Numbered from the stretch's first letter, positions 50,609 through 60,261 are shown. The stretch: 64,000 nucleotides of DNA from Vibrio pacinii DSM 19139 (GCF_000711795.1 NZ_KL543977.1:180934-244933), one strand, 5' to 3'. Program-made: numbers and translations. The notes: generated from the sequence alone by a model not told the origin.

Positions 50609-51282
50609 TGACTCCAGAGCAGCTTACCGGCCAAGTCACCAGCCACTTAGTTGACACTGTGGTGGGGCAAAAAGCATTTTTGGTTCACCCTAGTGTGAGC
50701 CAAGATCTGCTGATGCTAAAACAAGCCGCAGCCGAGGCTGGCTTTACTCTTAATATCGCCAGTGGCTTTCGCGATTTTGAACGTCAAGCGACGATTTGGA
50801 ATAATAAAATGGCGGGACGCAGTGTGATACTCGACAGCCACAGCCAAGCGTTAGCAAGTGACACCCTCAGTGACGAACAGAAGGTTGAGGCGATATTGCG
50901 TTGGTCAGCGCTTCCGGGAGCCAGTCGCCACCATTGGGGAACGGACTTCGACATTTTTGCTCGAGATCGTTTGCCTGAAGGCGACACACTAAAACTTGAG
51001 CCATGGGAGTACTTAACGGGCCATCAGCATGAGTTTTATCTGTGGTTACAGACCCACCTGAGTGAATTCGGGTTCTTTTTTCCCTATGCGCAAGATTTAG
51101 GTGGCGTCGCTCCCGAGCCTTGGCATATCAGCCACAAGCAGGTCAGCCAAGGTTGTTCAGAACAACTCACTTTGCCAGTTTTGCGACAAGTCCTGCAGCG
51201 CTCGCCTATTTTAGGTCAACAAGTGGTATTAGCTAAGCTCGAAACGATCTACAATCAATTTATACATAATATTTACCAGTAG
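50608..51282 (+). CDS. M15 family D-alanyl-D-alanine carboxypeptidase (VanY-like)
   Basis: The 224-residue protein has the zinc-peptidase motifs of family M15B: SGFRDFERQ, SRHHWGTDFDIF (SxHxxGxxxD) and EPWHISHK (EPWHxxH). These enzymes trim D-Ala from peptidoglycan stem peptides. No signal peptide is obvious from the chosen start, so the route to the periplasm is unclear. It is translationally coupled to dapE through TAATG. Confidence 0.88.
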   Translation: MTPEQLTGQVTSHLVDTVVGQKAFLVHPSVSQDLLMLKQAAAEAGFTLNIASGFRDFERQATIWNNKMAGRSVILDSHSQALASDTLSDEQKVEAILRWSALPGASRHHWGTDFDIFARDRLPEGDTLKLEPWEYLTGHQHEFYLWLQTHLSEFGFFFPYAQDLGGVAPEPWHISHKQVSQGCSEQLTLPVLRQVLQRSPILGQQVVLAKLETIYNQFIHNIYQ

Positions 51283-51290
51283 GTATCGTC

Positions 51291-51473
51291 ATGATGGACT
51301 TTCTAACCAACCCTTGGGTGATTATCGCGATTGTCCTTAGTGTCGTTATCGGCAACATCGCCGCCTTAAAGTACACCGCCAATATGAAATTTGGTCGGAC
51401 CGATAAAAAAACGCCATCGGCTCAAGACAACGACAAAAATCCCTCAGACCAAAACGACAAAGACCCGCAATAG
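51291..51473 (+). CDS. DUF2897 family small membrane protein
   Basis: A 60-residue protein with one membrane helix (about 7-27, WVIIAIVLSVVIGNIAALKY) and a hydrophilic Asp/Asn/Lys-rich tail. It matches the DUF2897 family of Vibrio. Function is unknown. It starts 8 bases after the peptidase gene and likely shares its transcript. Its stop codon lies in the loop of the terminator. Confidence 0.75.
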   Translation: MMDFLTNPWVIIAIVLSVVIGNIAALKYTANMKFGRTDKKTPSAQDNDKNPSDQNDKDPQ

Positions 51474-51493
51474 TGCGAGTCTTTGTCTTTGTT
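51456..51493 (+). terminator. intrinsic terminator overlapping the DUF2897 stop codon
   Basis: Arms gacaaagac (51456-51464) and gtctttgtc (51479-51487) enclose an inner cgca/tgcg pair; TTTGTT follows. The TAG stop (51471-51473) falls in the loop, so a terminating ribosome would cover the hairpin. Confidence 0.85.
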
Positions 51494-51531
51494 ATCTCGG
51501 TGTAAACCAGGAATCCATCGCGACATCTGCC

Positions 51532-52311
51532 TTACTTAAGGTGATCCCACGAAATATTCGACACAATTCGGCATGGTTCGCACTTAAAATAGAAGATATC
51601 GTGGACAGGCTCATCAAGTAACCAATCACCACCACATTTAGGGCACTTTCGCGCTTTTTCAGCGGCTAAGTTCTGGCCACCAACCCGATATTGGTAGTAG
51701 TAAGTGGGGATCTGGCTAATGTACTCAATACGTCCACGCAAATCCCACCCTCGTTTAAAAAGTACACTATCGACATCACAAATTTCATGCAGCGCCGCAT
51801 GCTCGGCGCGACATCCGCCCGCCATCTGAATTTCATCACACGCTTGCCACTCTGTTTGCCATTTGATCACCGCCTTATGATCCCCGTTGAGCGTCGGTCC
51901 ATTTCGATACAGTGGAATCGGTAATAAGGTTTCACCGCTGCGCAGCGGAGAGCAAGTATGAACATACGTGGTGTACAACACTTGCCAACTTGGCGACGTT
52001 GACTCTGCGGCCTCTTCTGAATTGAGGTCTCGCCCAAGCAAACGCATTTTAGGTGCCAATAGACTGGCATCGGTTAAGCGGTTTAAGCACACGTTGACAA
52101 AATCGGAGTGATAACTTGGATGAAGACTGTCTTGCTCGGGGCACACGACGCGAACAAAAAATTCACCATCGCCCATAACAATAGGAAACTCACGCCCCAA
52201 AACCTGACCGTTATAACGTAAAGCGTCCATCAAACCGTTGATCGCTTTGTCTACCGCAGAGACGGTGGTGTTATCGAAACATTCAAATTGCAGTTCAACA
52301 ACGTAACCCAT
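51532..52311 (-). CDS. DUF2310 zinc-ribbon protein
   Basis: The 259-residue protein ends in a zinc ribbon with two CxxC knuckles (CPKCGGDW and CEPCR). The larger N-terminal part (LQFECFDNTTVSAVDKAINGL) matches the uncharacterised DUF2310 family, described as possibly nucleic-acid binding. No membrane segment is seen. Function is unknown. Confidence 0.8.
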   Translation of the reverse strand: MGYVVELQFECFDNTTVSAVDKAINGLMDALRYNGQVLGREFPIVMGDGEFFVRVVCPEQDSLHPSYHSDFVNVCLNRLTDASLLAPKMRLLGRDLNSEEAAESTSPSWQVLYTTYVHTCSPLRSGETLLPIPLYRNGPTLNGDHKAVIKWQTEWQACDEIQMAGGCRAEHAALHEICDVDSVLFKRGWDLRGRIEYISQIPTYYYQYRVGGQNLAAEKARKCPKCGGDWLLDEPVHDIFYFKCEPCRIVSNISWDHLK

Positions 52312-52614
52312 AAGTCTAATTCACTACATGATTAATTGTTATTGGGGCTATTATAGAGATAATTTTTACATATATCTTGATAAATAACATATTTGACACA
52401 AAGCGTTACGAGACATGACATGAAACGATCTTTGAGTAGATATAAGTTGATTGCAATTGGACAAGAAGGCACAGTTGTTGGGCATCCACGCCAAGTTAAC
52501 GTTAAAAATCAAAATTTCGTCTAATGAAACGTCCAGTCTAACTTCTGGTTCAGATCACGTATTAGCCGAAGTCAATACGAATACAAACCGTTTAATTCGT
52601 TCTAGGAATAGAAA
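52312..52614. other. 303-bp gap before the AI-2E-family gene, with one small ORF
   Basis: The stretch is A/T-rich. It holds an open frame of 34 codons (52420-52524, starting MKRSLSRYKL) that I cannot assign, with no convincing ribosome site. No clear promoter or terminator motif was found. It is the left edge of the segment that looks accessory. Confidence 0.4.
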
Positions 52615-53709
52615 ATGAGGAAAGACTTGAATAATTCAAATGAGAACTTAGAAAAGGTATTAGTGAAAGCATTTAGTACTTCATTGATACGATTCGCAGC
52701 AATTACGCTTATTGTGATTGTCTGTTGGTGGGCGTTTTTACCATTTTTACCTATTTTACTTTGGGCGCTGGTATTGGCTATTGCACTTTACCCTCTTAAG
52801 TTGGCTATTGAACGTAAACTGGGCTTAAGATCTAGCCGATCGGCTACTTTAGTCGCGGTGATTGGCGTGCTTGTACTTGGAACGCCTACCGCTATGGTTG
52901 GTAACTCATTTGCATCTAAAACGTTAGAGGCACTCGATTCTTATCGAAATGGCACACTAGCCGTGTCGAAGCCAACTGACAACGTAAAAGAATGGCCATT
53001 AGTCGGGGAAAAAGTATATGCAGCCTGGGATGAAGCCGCTGTCAATCTGCCTGTTTTCATAGATAAGCATCAGCCTCAAATAAAAAACATTTTCGGTTGG
53101 GTGTTCGATAGTGCGGCTGGCGCAGCTAAGAGCGTATTTGTCTTGATAGGTGCGGTGATCATTGCTGGGGTAATGTTAGCTTGGGCTGAACCCGCATCAG
53201 CATCAATACGTAAAATTTTTATAAGTTTTACAGACCCGGTCAAAGGACCCACGCTGCATAAATTAACAACAGCAACCCTAAGGCAGGTCGCTGTAGGCAT
53301 TATTGGAATCGCATTTTTAACAGCAATGATATTTGGTGCTGTCGTAACGTTAGCAGGCGTTCCTGCGGCTTCTCTGTTTACGTTAATCGCCTTAGTTTTT
53401 GCTATCGTTCAGCTCCCTGTGACCGTCGTGGCTCTGGTCGCTGTTGCGATATTGTGGTCAGGAGATAGTGGAACAGCACACAATGTTATCTTCACAGTAT
53501 TAATTATTGCTGCAAGCTTGATAGATAATTTCTTAAAACCGATCATTCTTGGAAGAGGGTTGGATGTCCCAATGCCTATAATACTCATTGGTGCAGTGGG
53601 TGGGGTTATGTCTGGGGGAATACTGGGTATGTTCGTTGGTGCGGCATTTTTAGCTGCAGGATATCAAGTTTTTATGCAATGGGTAGAATCAGAAAGCAAG
53701 CAAGTCTGA
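52615..53709 (+). CDS. AI-2E family transporter (YdiK/TqsA-type permease)
   Basis: The 364-residue protein has about eight membrane helices and the AI-2E family C-terminal signature (LIDNFLKPIILGRG, PMPIILIGAVGGVMSGG). Family members include the AI-2 exporter TqsA and sodium/proton antiporters, so substrate cannot be inferred. AGGA lies ahead of the ATG. Its A/T-rich codon use and its place beside a transposase remnant suggest later acquisition. Confidence 0.85.
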   Translation: MRKDLNNSNENLEKVLVKAFSTSLIRFAAITLIVIVCWWAFLPFLPILLWALVLAIALYPLKLAIERKLGLRSSRSATLVAVIGVLVLGTPTAMVGNSFASKTLEALDSYRNGTLAVSKPTDNVKEWPLVGEKVYAAWDEAAVNLPVFIDKHQPQIKNIFGWVFDSAAGAAKSVFVLIGAVIIAGVMLAWAEPASASIRKIFISFTDPVKGPTLHKLTTATLRQVAVGIIGIAFLTAMIFGAVVTLAGVPAASLFTLIALVFAIVQLPVTVVALVAVAILWSGDSGTAHNVIFTVLIIAASLIDNFLKPIILGRGLDVPMPIILIGAVGGVMSGGILGMFVGAAFLAAGYQVFMQWVESESKQV

Positions 53710-54038
53710 GAGATCGTTGAAAATTCGAAATCGAAATATAAAGGCGCTAGTGAGTCATGTTTTATTTGAGTATAAAATTGATATCTGCGTTTTTTAAGGT
53801 TGGTGTGAAACCAGCTAGGTAAAAAGAAGGGCTTCACAGCGATGAAAGAAAGTGAAAGCAACAATCTGGCCTATGCCAGACGTATGATGATACACAGGGA
53901 CGCCCACATGGTATCGCTATTCAAGAGTATGACGTCATCAACGGGGCCCTCCTTTTTTGAAACAGATCATTCCCTTGAAGCCTATCGTGGTAGCCAAGGA
54001 TGTAGCCTCGAATATCAAACAGTCCTTTCACAGCAGAG
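53710..54038. other. 329-bp region without a recognised gene
   Basis: It contains one open frame of 66 codons (53842-54042, MKESESNNLAYARRM...) with no family I recognise. It runs into the transposase remnant and could be part of debris from an older insertion. No inverted repeat matching the right end of the IS was found here. Confidence 0.35.
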
Positions 54039-54470
54039 TTGAGTCTATCTAACGTAATCGATGCCGAAGTGTTCCCCTACTTGCTTAAGCAGACACGTCG
54101 TAAAGTCATTGAGATATAGGGTGATCGAGCTTATGACACAAGGAACTGCCATGATGCTATACGAATCAAGCGAGCAGTTCCGCTCATTCCGCCACGAGAA
54201 GGGGCAGTCTTCTGGGAGCAAGGACATCCTCGCAACTTAGCAGTAGGAGGCTGACAGAAGCTGTACGGCTCCAACAAGAAGTGGAATAAGCGGTATGGCT
54301 ATCATAAGCGCTCGCTATCAGAGACAGCAATGCATCGAGTGAAACCGTTGTTGGGTGGAAAATTCAGCCTCCGAAATTACAACGCTCAGGTTGGTGAGAC
54401 TTACGCAATGATTAAAGCGCTGAACAAGCTTACAGGACTTGGTATGCCTGAAACTCAGTATATTGTCTAA
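54039..54470 (+). pseudogene. truncated IS5-family transposase with two in-frame stops
   Basis: One frame reads through typical IS903-group transposase sequence: NVIDAEVFPYLLKQTRRK, GDRAYDTRNCHDA, PLIPPREGAVFWEQGHPRN, YHKRSLSETAMHR, SLRNYNAQVGE and ALNKLTGLGMPETQ. It is interrupted by TAG (54117-54119) and TGA (54252-54254). The first DDE aspartate region is absent because the 5' end is lost; the second Asp (GDRAYDT) and the Glu region (SLSETAM) are visible. It is a dead copy. Confidence 0.88.
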
Positions 54471-54505
54471 AAGCTGCTCAACGTTGGGCGGTTTGGTTTC
54501 TCGTC

Positions 54506-54524
54506 TGAATTACGCAACAAAGCC
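54506..54524 (+). repeat. right terminal inverted repeat of the IS remnant
   Basis: The sequence tgaattacgcaacaaagcc is the complement of GGCTTTGTTGCGTAATTCA, the terminal repeat type of IS903-related Vibrio elements. Its left partner is not present in the window. Confidence 0.8.
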
Positions 54525-54568
54525 TTGACAATGTTAATATTTTATCTTGTCAACATTCCAGATGTACA

Positions 54569-55117
54569 TTACTGCACCACGACGTCAAGTTGGTTGATAA
54601 ACTGGCCGAGATTGTCCGCCAATACGTCACGCTTATCGGTACCAAGACGTTCTAACACAACGTTACCAGTTAAATTACAGATAGAGATAACATCCATCTC
54701 TGTATCTGTCGCGGCGATAAAGACCGTCGGTTTTAATTTCAAACGACGCTGAGTCACTAAGTGACCAAGAATGTTCTCTTGCAAACGAACAAAGTCCTCA
54801 TCACTCCATACTTGCAGCAACGACAGTGGGTTACCTTGCCAGGTCGCTTCCATATCGGCGCTATACTGGGTGCCGTAAAAGAGTTTGATATCATCATGGA
54901 GCACGAGTTCAATCCCGTTCTCAACGTTGGTAAAATCGGCTGCAACCTCACGTTGGCAGGCTTGCCATTCGACCGCTTGATCGGTCTTTTTCTCCACACA
55001 TGGAGAGACAAGATCAACCAACTCTGCGCTTTTCGGTAAGTGTCCCAAAGCATCTAAGTGTGCTTGGCGGTATTTTGCACTGAATGAGAGCAACGCTTGT
55101 AAGGCATTATCAGTCAT
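54569..55117 (-). CDS. syd: SecY-interacting protein Syd
   Basis: Syd binds cytosolic loops of SecY and is thought to check the integrity of the SecYEG translocon. The 182-residue acidic protein from the ATG at 55117 (GGAGA upstream) shows the family segments [23 protein letters not shown] and [19 protein letters not shown], quoted in part. It is divergent from queF, as in E. coli. Confidence 0.93.
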   Translation of the reverse strand: MTDNALQALLSFSAKYRQAHLDALGHLPKSAELVDLVSPCVEKKTDQAVEWQACQREVAADFTNVENGIELVLHDDIKLFYGTQYSADMEATWQGNPLSLLQVWSDEDFVRLQENILGHLVTQRRLKLKPTVFIAATDTEMDVISICNLTGNVVLERLGTDKRDVLADNLGQFINQLDVVVQ

Positions 55118-55200
55118 TAGATTCTCCAACATGAGTAGTCGCTTTTAATGGCAGGATTGCGTAAAATTCTCGACATTCTAATAGAAAACGAACAAAAAGT

Positions 55201-56046
55201 ATGAGCAAATATTCTGATGCGAAAGAGTTAACTGGCCTAACCTTGGGGCAGAAAACCGAGTATGCAAACCAATATGACCCAAGCCTGCTGCAACCTGTAC
55301 CTCGTAGCCTCAACCGCGACGACCTCAATTTAGGCCAAGATCTGCCTTTCGTAGGTTGCGATATTTGGACTTTATATGAGCTCTCTTGGCTAAATGACAA
55401 AGGTTTGCCACAGGTGGCGATTGGTGAAGTGTCAATTCCAGCCACCAGCGCCAACTTAATCGAATCAAAATCATTTAAGCTCTATCTCAACAGTTTTAAT
55501 CAAACCCGTTTTTCAGGCTGGGATGACGTTGAAAAGAGACTGATCAAGGATCTGTCAGCCTGCGCGGGTGAAACAGTCGATGTGACCTTGCGCTCAGTTG
55601 ACGACTATACCGATAGCGTGATCGTCACGATGGATGGTGACTGTATTGATGCTCAAGATATCGAAATCACCAGTTATGATTTTGACCGTAATCTATTAGC
55701 GGGCGCCGCAAGCGGTGAGTGGGTCACAGAAAGTCTTCATAGCCATCTGCTAAAATCCAACTGTCTTATCACTAACCAGCCTGATTGGGGTAGTGTTGAG
55801 ATTCACTACACGGGTAAACAGCTCGATCGTGAAGCGCTACTGCGTTATATCGTCTCTTTCCGCGAACACAATGAATTCCACGAACAGTGTGTGGAACGCA
55901 TCTTTACGGACATTACGCAGTTCTGCCAACCTCAATCCTTAACCGTTTATGCGCGTTATACACGTCGTGGTGGACTCGATATTAATCCATATCGCTCAAA
56001 CATCAGCAGTCAGCCTAACCACAACCAACGTATGGCTCGTCAATAA
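55201..56046 (+). CDS. queF: NADPH-dependent 7-cyano-7-deazaguanine reductase QueF
   Basis: QueF reduces preQ0 to preQ1 in queuosine synthesis. The 281-residue protein is the long, two-domain form (YqeH/E. coli type): the substrate motif [15 protein letters not shown] lies in the first half and the catalytic Cys and Asp in [14 protein letters not shown] in the second. No riboswitch is seen in the 84 bases shared with syd. Confidence 0.95.
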   Translation: MSKYSDAKELTGLTLGQKTEYANQYDPSLLQPVPRSLNRDDLNLGQDLPFVGCDIWTLYELSWLNDKGLPQVAIGEVSIPATSANLIESKSFKLYLNSFNQTRFSGWDDVEKRLIKDLSACAGETVDVTLRSVDDYTDSVIVTMDGDCIDAQDIEITSYDFDRNLLAGAASGEWVTESLHSHLLKSNCLITNQPDWGSVEIHYTGKQLDREALLRYIVSFREHNEFHEQCVERIFTDITQFCQPQSLTVYARYTRRGGLDINPYRSNISSQPNHNQRMARQ

Positions 56047-56059
56047 GGAACACATCTCT

Positions 56060-58330
56060 ATGGTGAAAGTACGCTGCATGCGCATTGTTGGCGCATTGTT
56101 GTTACTGCTCGCTTGGCCATTGATGGCCAACACGATTTACGCATCAGCAAGCTTAAGTGAAGCGAACAACTTGGTTAATGTCGTGCCGCATCAGGCCAAA
56201 CAACTGGTCAGCGACTACCTCGAGCAGCGTACTATTTCGGATAAGACCGAGCAAAGCCCATCGGCGATGTCACGTGATGAAGCCGATAGTCGTATTCGTA
56301 CTCCCGGCAGTACCATAGATGCTCTGCGCATTCTTGCTCAAGCAGAATATAACTTAGGCAACACCCTTCAAGCGTTGAAGCATTTACGTGAAGCGCACAT
56401 TATCGCTGAAAGTTATCATCTTCCATATCTGTCTATTAGTGTCGATTTGCAGCAAACCGAATTAATTTGGCTTATCGATCACGACAGTGATAAAGCACGT
56501 AACAAATTGGCTCAACTAGAAAATAGTTTCTCTAGCATTGAAAACCCGCAACAATTGTTACGTGGACTCGGCTATCGGATGTTGATGTTTAAAGCGCGTA
56601 TTGCATCAAAACAAGGCAACATTGCTTTGGCAGACGAGCTTTATTTACAAGCCAAAGACTATGTTGACAGTACCGATACCACTTCTATCTTTATCGACTA
56701 CCACACCACGGTCGGCCAACACCTACTGGCGAACAAACAATACAACCGCGCTTTGTCTGAATTACTGATCAGTTATTGGAAGGCGATAGAGAAAGACTCC
56801 GCCAATCAACTAGCACAAGTCAACCGCCTACTCGGTCAGCTTTTTTACGAACGTAAGGTGTTAGACAAGGCCAATGACCACTACTCACAAGCCGCCGACT
56901 ACTACGATAATTATCAGGGCTCACCTGCGCTGCCACCAATACTAAAAAGTATGGGCGACATTTATTACCATCAAGGCAAATACAATCTCGCCTTGGTCCA
57001 TTACTTCAATGCCATGGATCACGACCGGCTCAACAACAATATCGATAATATTATCGAATTGCATATCGCTCTTGCCTCAACTTACCTTAAGCTGGTCAAC
57101 TACCCTTTGGCCGAACAATATCTAGAGCGTGCCCAAGAGCTACTCCAATTCGCCAACATTCCGCGCTTAAAGTCTTATGCGCTATTACTTGAAGCTGAGT
57201 TAGCCCAATATCAAAGTCAACCACAGCAAGCAATCGACCGAGCCAAACAAGCCCTTAACATTGCGCGTGAAGAGCAAGATGTGAGCCTCGAAAAGATGGC
57301 CTACAAGATGCTCTACTTGGGCTATGAATTAGACAACCAGTATCAACTGGCTCTTGAGAGCCTAAAGCAGTACGACTCACTAGCAACCATTGAGCAACAA
57401 GAACTCGACTTGATCAGTGAAGATGCTTTTCGTCAGCAGAAAGAGTTTGTCGAGCAAACGCTGCACTTAAATAGTCAAAGACAAGAACTTGAGCAGACAC
57501 AAAGCGACCACCGTAAGTTTCAAAATATTACCTTAACGCTGTTTATCCTCAGTGCGATTTTATTTCTTTTCCTGATGAGACGTGGCCATATCATCGGTTT
57601 GCAAAATGAAGAACTCGACGCACTCAATGAAGATCTTTACACTCACTCGCGTTCAGGCTTAAAGAACTTACGCATGCTGAACGCGCGTTTGCCCGCTTCA
57701 CTCGAAGAGAGTAATCACAAGTTTGAAAAATGGCATGTGGGTGAACTTATTCATGAGCCGCTCAACGATCGATTACGTTTTGTGATGATCGATATCCCTT
57801 TCTTACGCAACATGTACTTGCAACATGGCTATCAAGAAGGGCTAAAACTGGAGCGTGCTTTTGGTGATTTTCTAAAAGAGCGAGTGACGCACCCGGCGCG
57901 AATCTACCACTTCTCAGATGCTAATTTGCTTTATATCGAACCGAACAGTGAACAGAACACACAACCTGAGCAAGTGTTTGAAAAAATCCAACAATGGATC
58001 TTAGAGTTTGAACCTGAGCGTCACATCAATCGAATTATTCGTATCGGCATGGCGGACTACCCATTCCTACCCAGAGCTTACACCGCGGTCAATGATAAGG
58101 AACTGATTGATGTGCTACTTATGTCAACAAGCACTGCACGCACACTCAGTATGAAAGAACATTGCAGTCAGTGGGTCTATTTACGGGCGATTGAAAACGC
58201 TCCAGCCGCCAGTTTAGCCACCGGAAATATCCGCAAAGCATGTAAACATTCGATAAATCAAGGCTTGATCAAAGTCCACTCTTCGTTCAAGAATGAGGAC
58301 AGTATCAAAAAACTATTAAAAGATGAGTAA
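56060..58330 (+). CDS. membrane TPR protein with degenerate GGDEF domain
   Basis: From the ATG at 56060 the protein has 756 residues: a signal sequence (about 7-28), periplasmic TPR repeats (about 95-450), a coiled segment, a membrane helix (about 492-512) and a cytoplasmic C-terminal domain. That domain aligns in pattern with GGDEF proteins (SGLKNLRMLNARL for TGLxNRRxL; FVMIDIPFLRNMYLQHGYQEG for the metal region), but the active-site loop reads FSDAN instead of GGDEF, so it should not make c-di-GMP. It starts 13 bases after queF and precedes a diguanylate cyclase gene by 99 bases. A sensing or scaffold role is inferred. Confidence 0.8.
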   Translation: MVKVRCMRIVGALLLLLAWPLMANTIYASASLSEANNLVNVVPHQAKQLVSDYLEQRTISDKTEQSPSAMSRDEADSRIRTPGSTIDALRILAQAEYNLGNTLQALKHLREAHIIAESYHLPYLSISVDLQQTELIWLIDHDSDKARNKLAQLENSFSSIENPQQLLRGLGYRMLMFKARIASKQGNIALADELYLQAKDYVDSTDTTSIFIDYHTTVGQHLLANKQYNRALSELLISYWKAIEKDSANQLAQVNRLLGQLFYERKVLDKANDHYSQAADYYDNYQGSPALPPILKSMGDIYYHQGKYNLALVHYFNAMDHDRLNNNIDNIIELHIALASTYLKLVNYPLAEQYLERAQELLQFANIPRLKSYALLLEAELAQYQSQPQQAIDRAKQALNIAREEQDVSLEKMAYKMLYLGYELDNQYQLALESLKQYDSLATIEQQELDLISEDAFRQQKEFVEQTLHLNSQRQELEQTQSDHRKFQNITLTLFILSAILFLFLMRRGHIIGLQNEELDALNEDLYTHSRSGLKNLRMLNARLPASLEESNHKFEKWHVGELIHEPLNDRLRFVMIDIPFLRNMYLQHGYQEGLKLERAFGDFLKERVTHPARIYHFSDANLLYIEPNSEQNTQPEQVFEKIQQWILEFEPERHINRIIRIGMADYPFLPRAYTAVNDKELIDVLLMSTSTARTLSMKEHCSQWVYLRAIENAPAASLATGNIRKACKHSINQGLIKVHSSFKNEDSIKKLLKDE

Positions 58331-58429
58331 AAGCTCGGCAATCGCACTCACTAAGTCGTGACGGCCCCGATTTATTTGATATTATCGACAGATTAATAAA
58401 TAGCATTAGAATCCAACTTAAGTTTATTC

Positions 58430-59995
58430 ATGGGTGTTCTTGAGCAAGATCTTCAGTCACAGCTGCACAAGCTGAAATCTCAATTGGAACAAGTCCGATT
58501 GACACAGCGGGACACCTCGTTCAAATTTAAAAGAGAACAGAAGGTCCTTCAGCGCATCATTGCGTCGCTAAGTTGTGCCTATAAAACTGAAAACCCGCGT
58601 TTAAACGCAGGGTTAACTGAGCTCAAACAAGCTATCGAGCAACAGCAAGACGTCAGTACTCTAATTCCAAAACTAGCCGTTTTGGAGCGTTTGCTTAAAC
58701 AACAAGGCTTGGCTATGGATAAACACACCGATCATCTTGACTCGCAAATAAAACACAGCGGTGAAACCTTGTTGAGGCTGACGGGTTTACCGGCCAAGGT
58801 CAAACGCGATTTACGCGATTTGCTGAGCTATTCTAATGGCCTTAAGCACCCAAAGGCTGAACAGGCCGTGCGTTTACTGAGCCTGTATGAGCGTTCTGTT
58901 AAAATTATCACTGCCAATCCTGAACACACCATCAATCAAATCGCAAATAGCTCAGACCGAGAATTACTACTAAGACTTTCTGATGAACTTCAGCACTTAA
59001 TCACCGAACTTGATTTCGAAGGTGAGTCGGGAGAGTTGTTGTCCGATATTCGTGCCAAGCTTCTGATTGGAGTTAATAGCCATGTGCTGCTTGAATTAAC
59101 TCTACAAACTCTGAAACTGGTTATTGATGGCACAAATTATGAGCGTAAAACGTCAGAGCAGTTCTTAGAACAAGTCAACGCAAGCCTCTCTTCGTCTTTA
59201 AAAAGCTCAACGCAAAACGTACAGCAGTCGCACAGTTATTTTCAGCATAGACAAGAGATGAGCGGTGAACTCGCCGATCTGATTGACAGTACCCAATCAA
59301 AAGTAACACAAGCCACATCACTAGATGGACTCAAAGCTGAAGTTAACCCTTTACTCACTCAACTGAATTCGCTTTCAGAACGTTTGAAGCACGCAGAGCA
59401 ACGTGAGCAATCCCTGCTTGAACGGATGAGTTATGGCAAAAACCAACTTGAAGCCCTCTTTGAAGTAACCCAAGATTATCGCCGTCGTCTTGAAGATCAA
59501 GCGCAACGTATGTTGTTGGATCCACTGACTAAGGTTTACAACCGCGCCGCATTTGGCGACCGTTTAGAGCTAGAGTATCGACGCTGGATTCGTGCTCAGC
59601 ACCCTTTACGCGTTGTGATACTAGACATTGATGGTTTTAAATCGATTAACGATAGTTTTGGTTACACCGCTGGTGACAAAGCGCTGAAGATTATTGCGCG
59701 TACGATTAAAAAAGAGCTGCAAGATACCGATACTGTGGCTCGTTTTTCTGGTGAAGAGTTTATTTTACTGCTCCCAGAGGTCAGTGATAACGATGCGTTT
59801 AATGTCATTCAAGCCATTCAAAAACAAGTGGCTAAACTGCCATTCAAGTTCCGCGATCGCCACCTCACCATTACTCTTTCGGCAGCCAGTACCGCCTTTA
59901 AAGACTCCGACACACCAGAAGAGATACTCGAACGTTTGAATCTGTGTCTCAACGAAGCTAAAACACTCGGTAACAGCCAACTGGTTTGGCGTTAA
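58430..59995 (+). CDS. GGDEF diguanylate cyclase with long coiled-coil N-terminus (DgcP-like)
   Basis: The 521-residue soluble protein has a helical, coiled-coil N-terminal region (about 1-350) and a GGDEF domain (about 360-520). Metal-binding Asp (ILDIDGFKSINDSFG) and the active-site loop ARFSGEEF are intact in kind; SGEEF replaces GGEEF. The inhibitory I-site RxxD is altered to QDTD. The N-terminal pattern (FKREQKVLQRIIASLS) recalls Pseudomonas DgcP, a pole-localised cyclase tied to FimV; that link is from memory and tentative. No strong Shine-Dalgarno is seen. Confidence 0.87.
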   Translation: MGVLEQDLQSQLHKLKSQLEQVRLTQRDTSFKFKREQKVLQRIIASLSCAYKTENPRLNAGLTELKQAIEQQQDVSTLIPKLAVLERLLKQQGLAMDKHTDHLDSQIKHSGETLLRLTGLPAKVKRDLRDLLSYSNGLKHPKAEQAVRLLSLYERSVKIITANPEHTINQIANSSDRELLLRLSDELQHLITELDFEGESGELLSDIRAKLLIGVNSHVLLELTLQTLKLVIDGTNYERKTSEQFLEQVNASLSSSLKSSTQNVQQSHSYFQHRQEMSGELADLIDSTQSKVTQATSLDGLKAEVNPLLTQLNSLSERLKHAEQREQSLLERMSYGKNQLEALFEVTQDYRRRLEDQAQRMLLDPLTKVYNRAAFGDRLELEYRRWIRAQHPLRVVILDIDGFKSINDSFGYTAGDKALKIIARTIKKELQDTDTVARFSGEEFILLLPEVSDNDAFNVIQAIQKQVAKLPFKFRDRHLTITLSAASTAFKDSDTPEEILERLNLCLNEAKTLGNSQLVWR

Positions 59996-60261
59996 AAGCC
60001 ATTATCCCACCTCGCCCACACTTTGCCTGTCTGCGTCCTCTCTGCATTGACCTATATATATCAATAATTTAACTTTATTATTTGCGATTAACTGCTAAGC
60101 TTAAGCTATCTTTGCTCGTCGAATGCTCACGTTAAGCAACTTAAAACAGTACCAATGCAAAGCGATAACAATAACGCAGAAGAATAAAAATAATATAAAA
60201 CGATAACAATAAATAATAACAGCGATGAAGCTCGATTCCGTTCATCGCCTAAGGGGTCCCC

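Larger units (their letters stand above)
54039..54524 (+). mobile_element. remnant of an IS5-family (IS903-like) insertion sequence
   Basis: The 3' part of a transposase gene is followed by the right terminal inverted repeat; the left half and left repeat are missing. The element cannot move by itself. It lies at the junction between the dapE-DUF2310 block and the syd-queF block. Confidence 0.82.

Noticed and set aside
52420-52524. A 34-codon ORF before the AI-2E-family gene
   Set aside because: No ribosome site, no family resemblance; kept only as a note on the intergenic region.
54525-54556. TTGACAA and TTGTCAA arms next to syd as an IS end or terminator
   Set aside because: Only 7 bp, A/T-rich and with a long loop; it is outside the recognised IS inverted repeat and too weak for a terminator call.
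55118-55200. A preQ1 riboswitch ahead of queF
   Set aside because: The short syd-queF gap shows no preQ1 aptamer pattern such as a compact pseudoknot with an A-rich tail.
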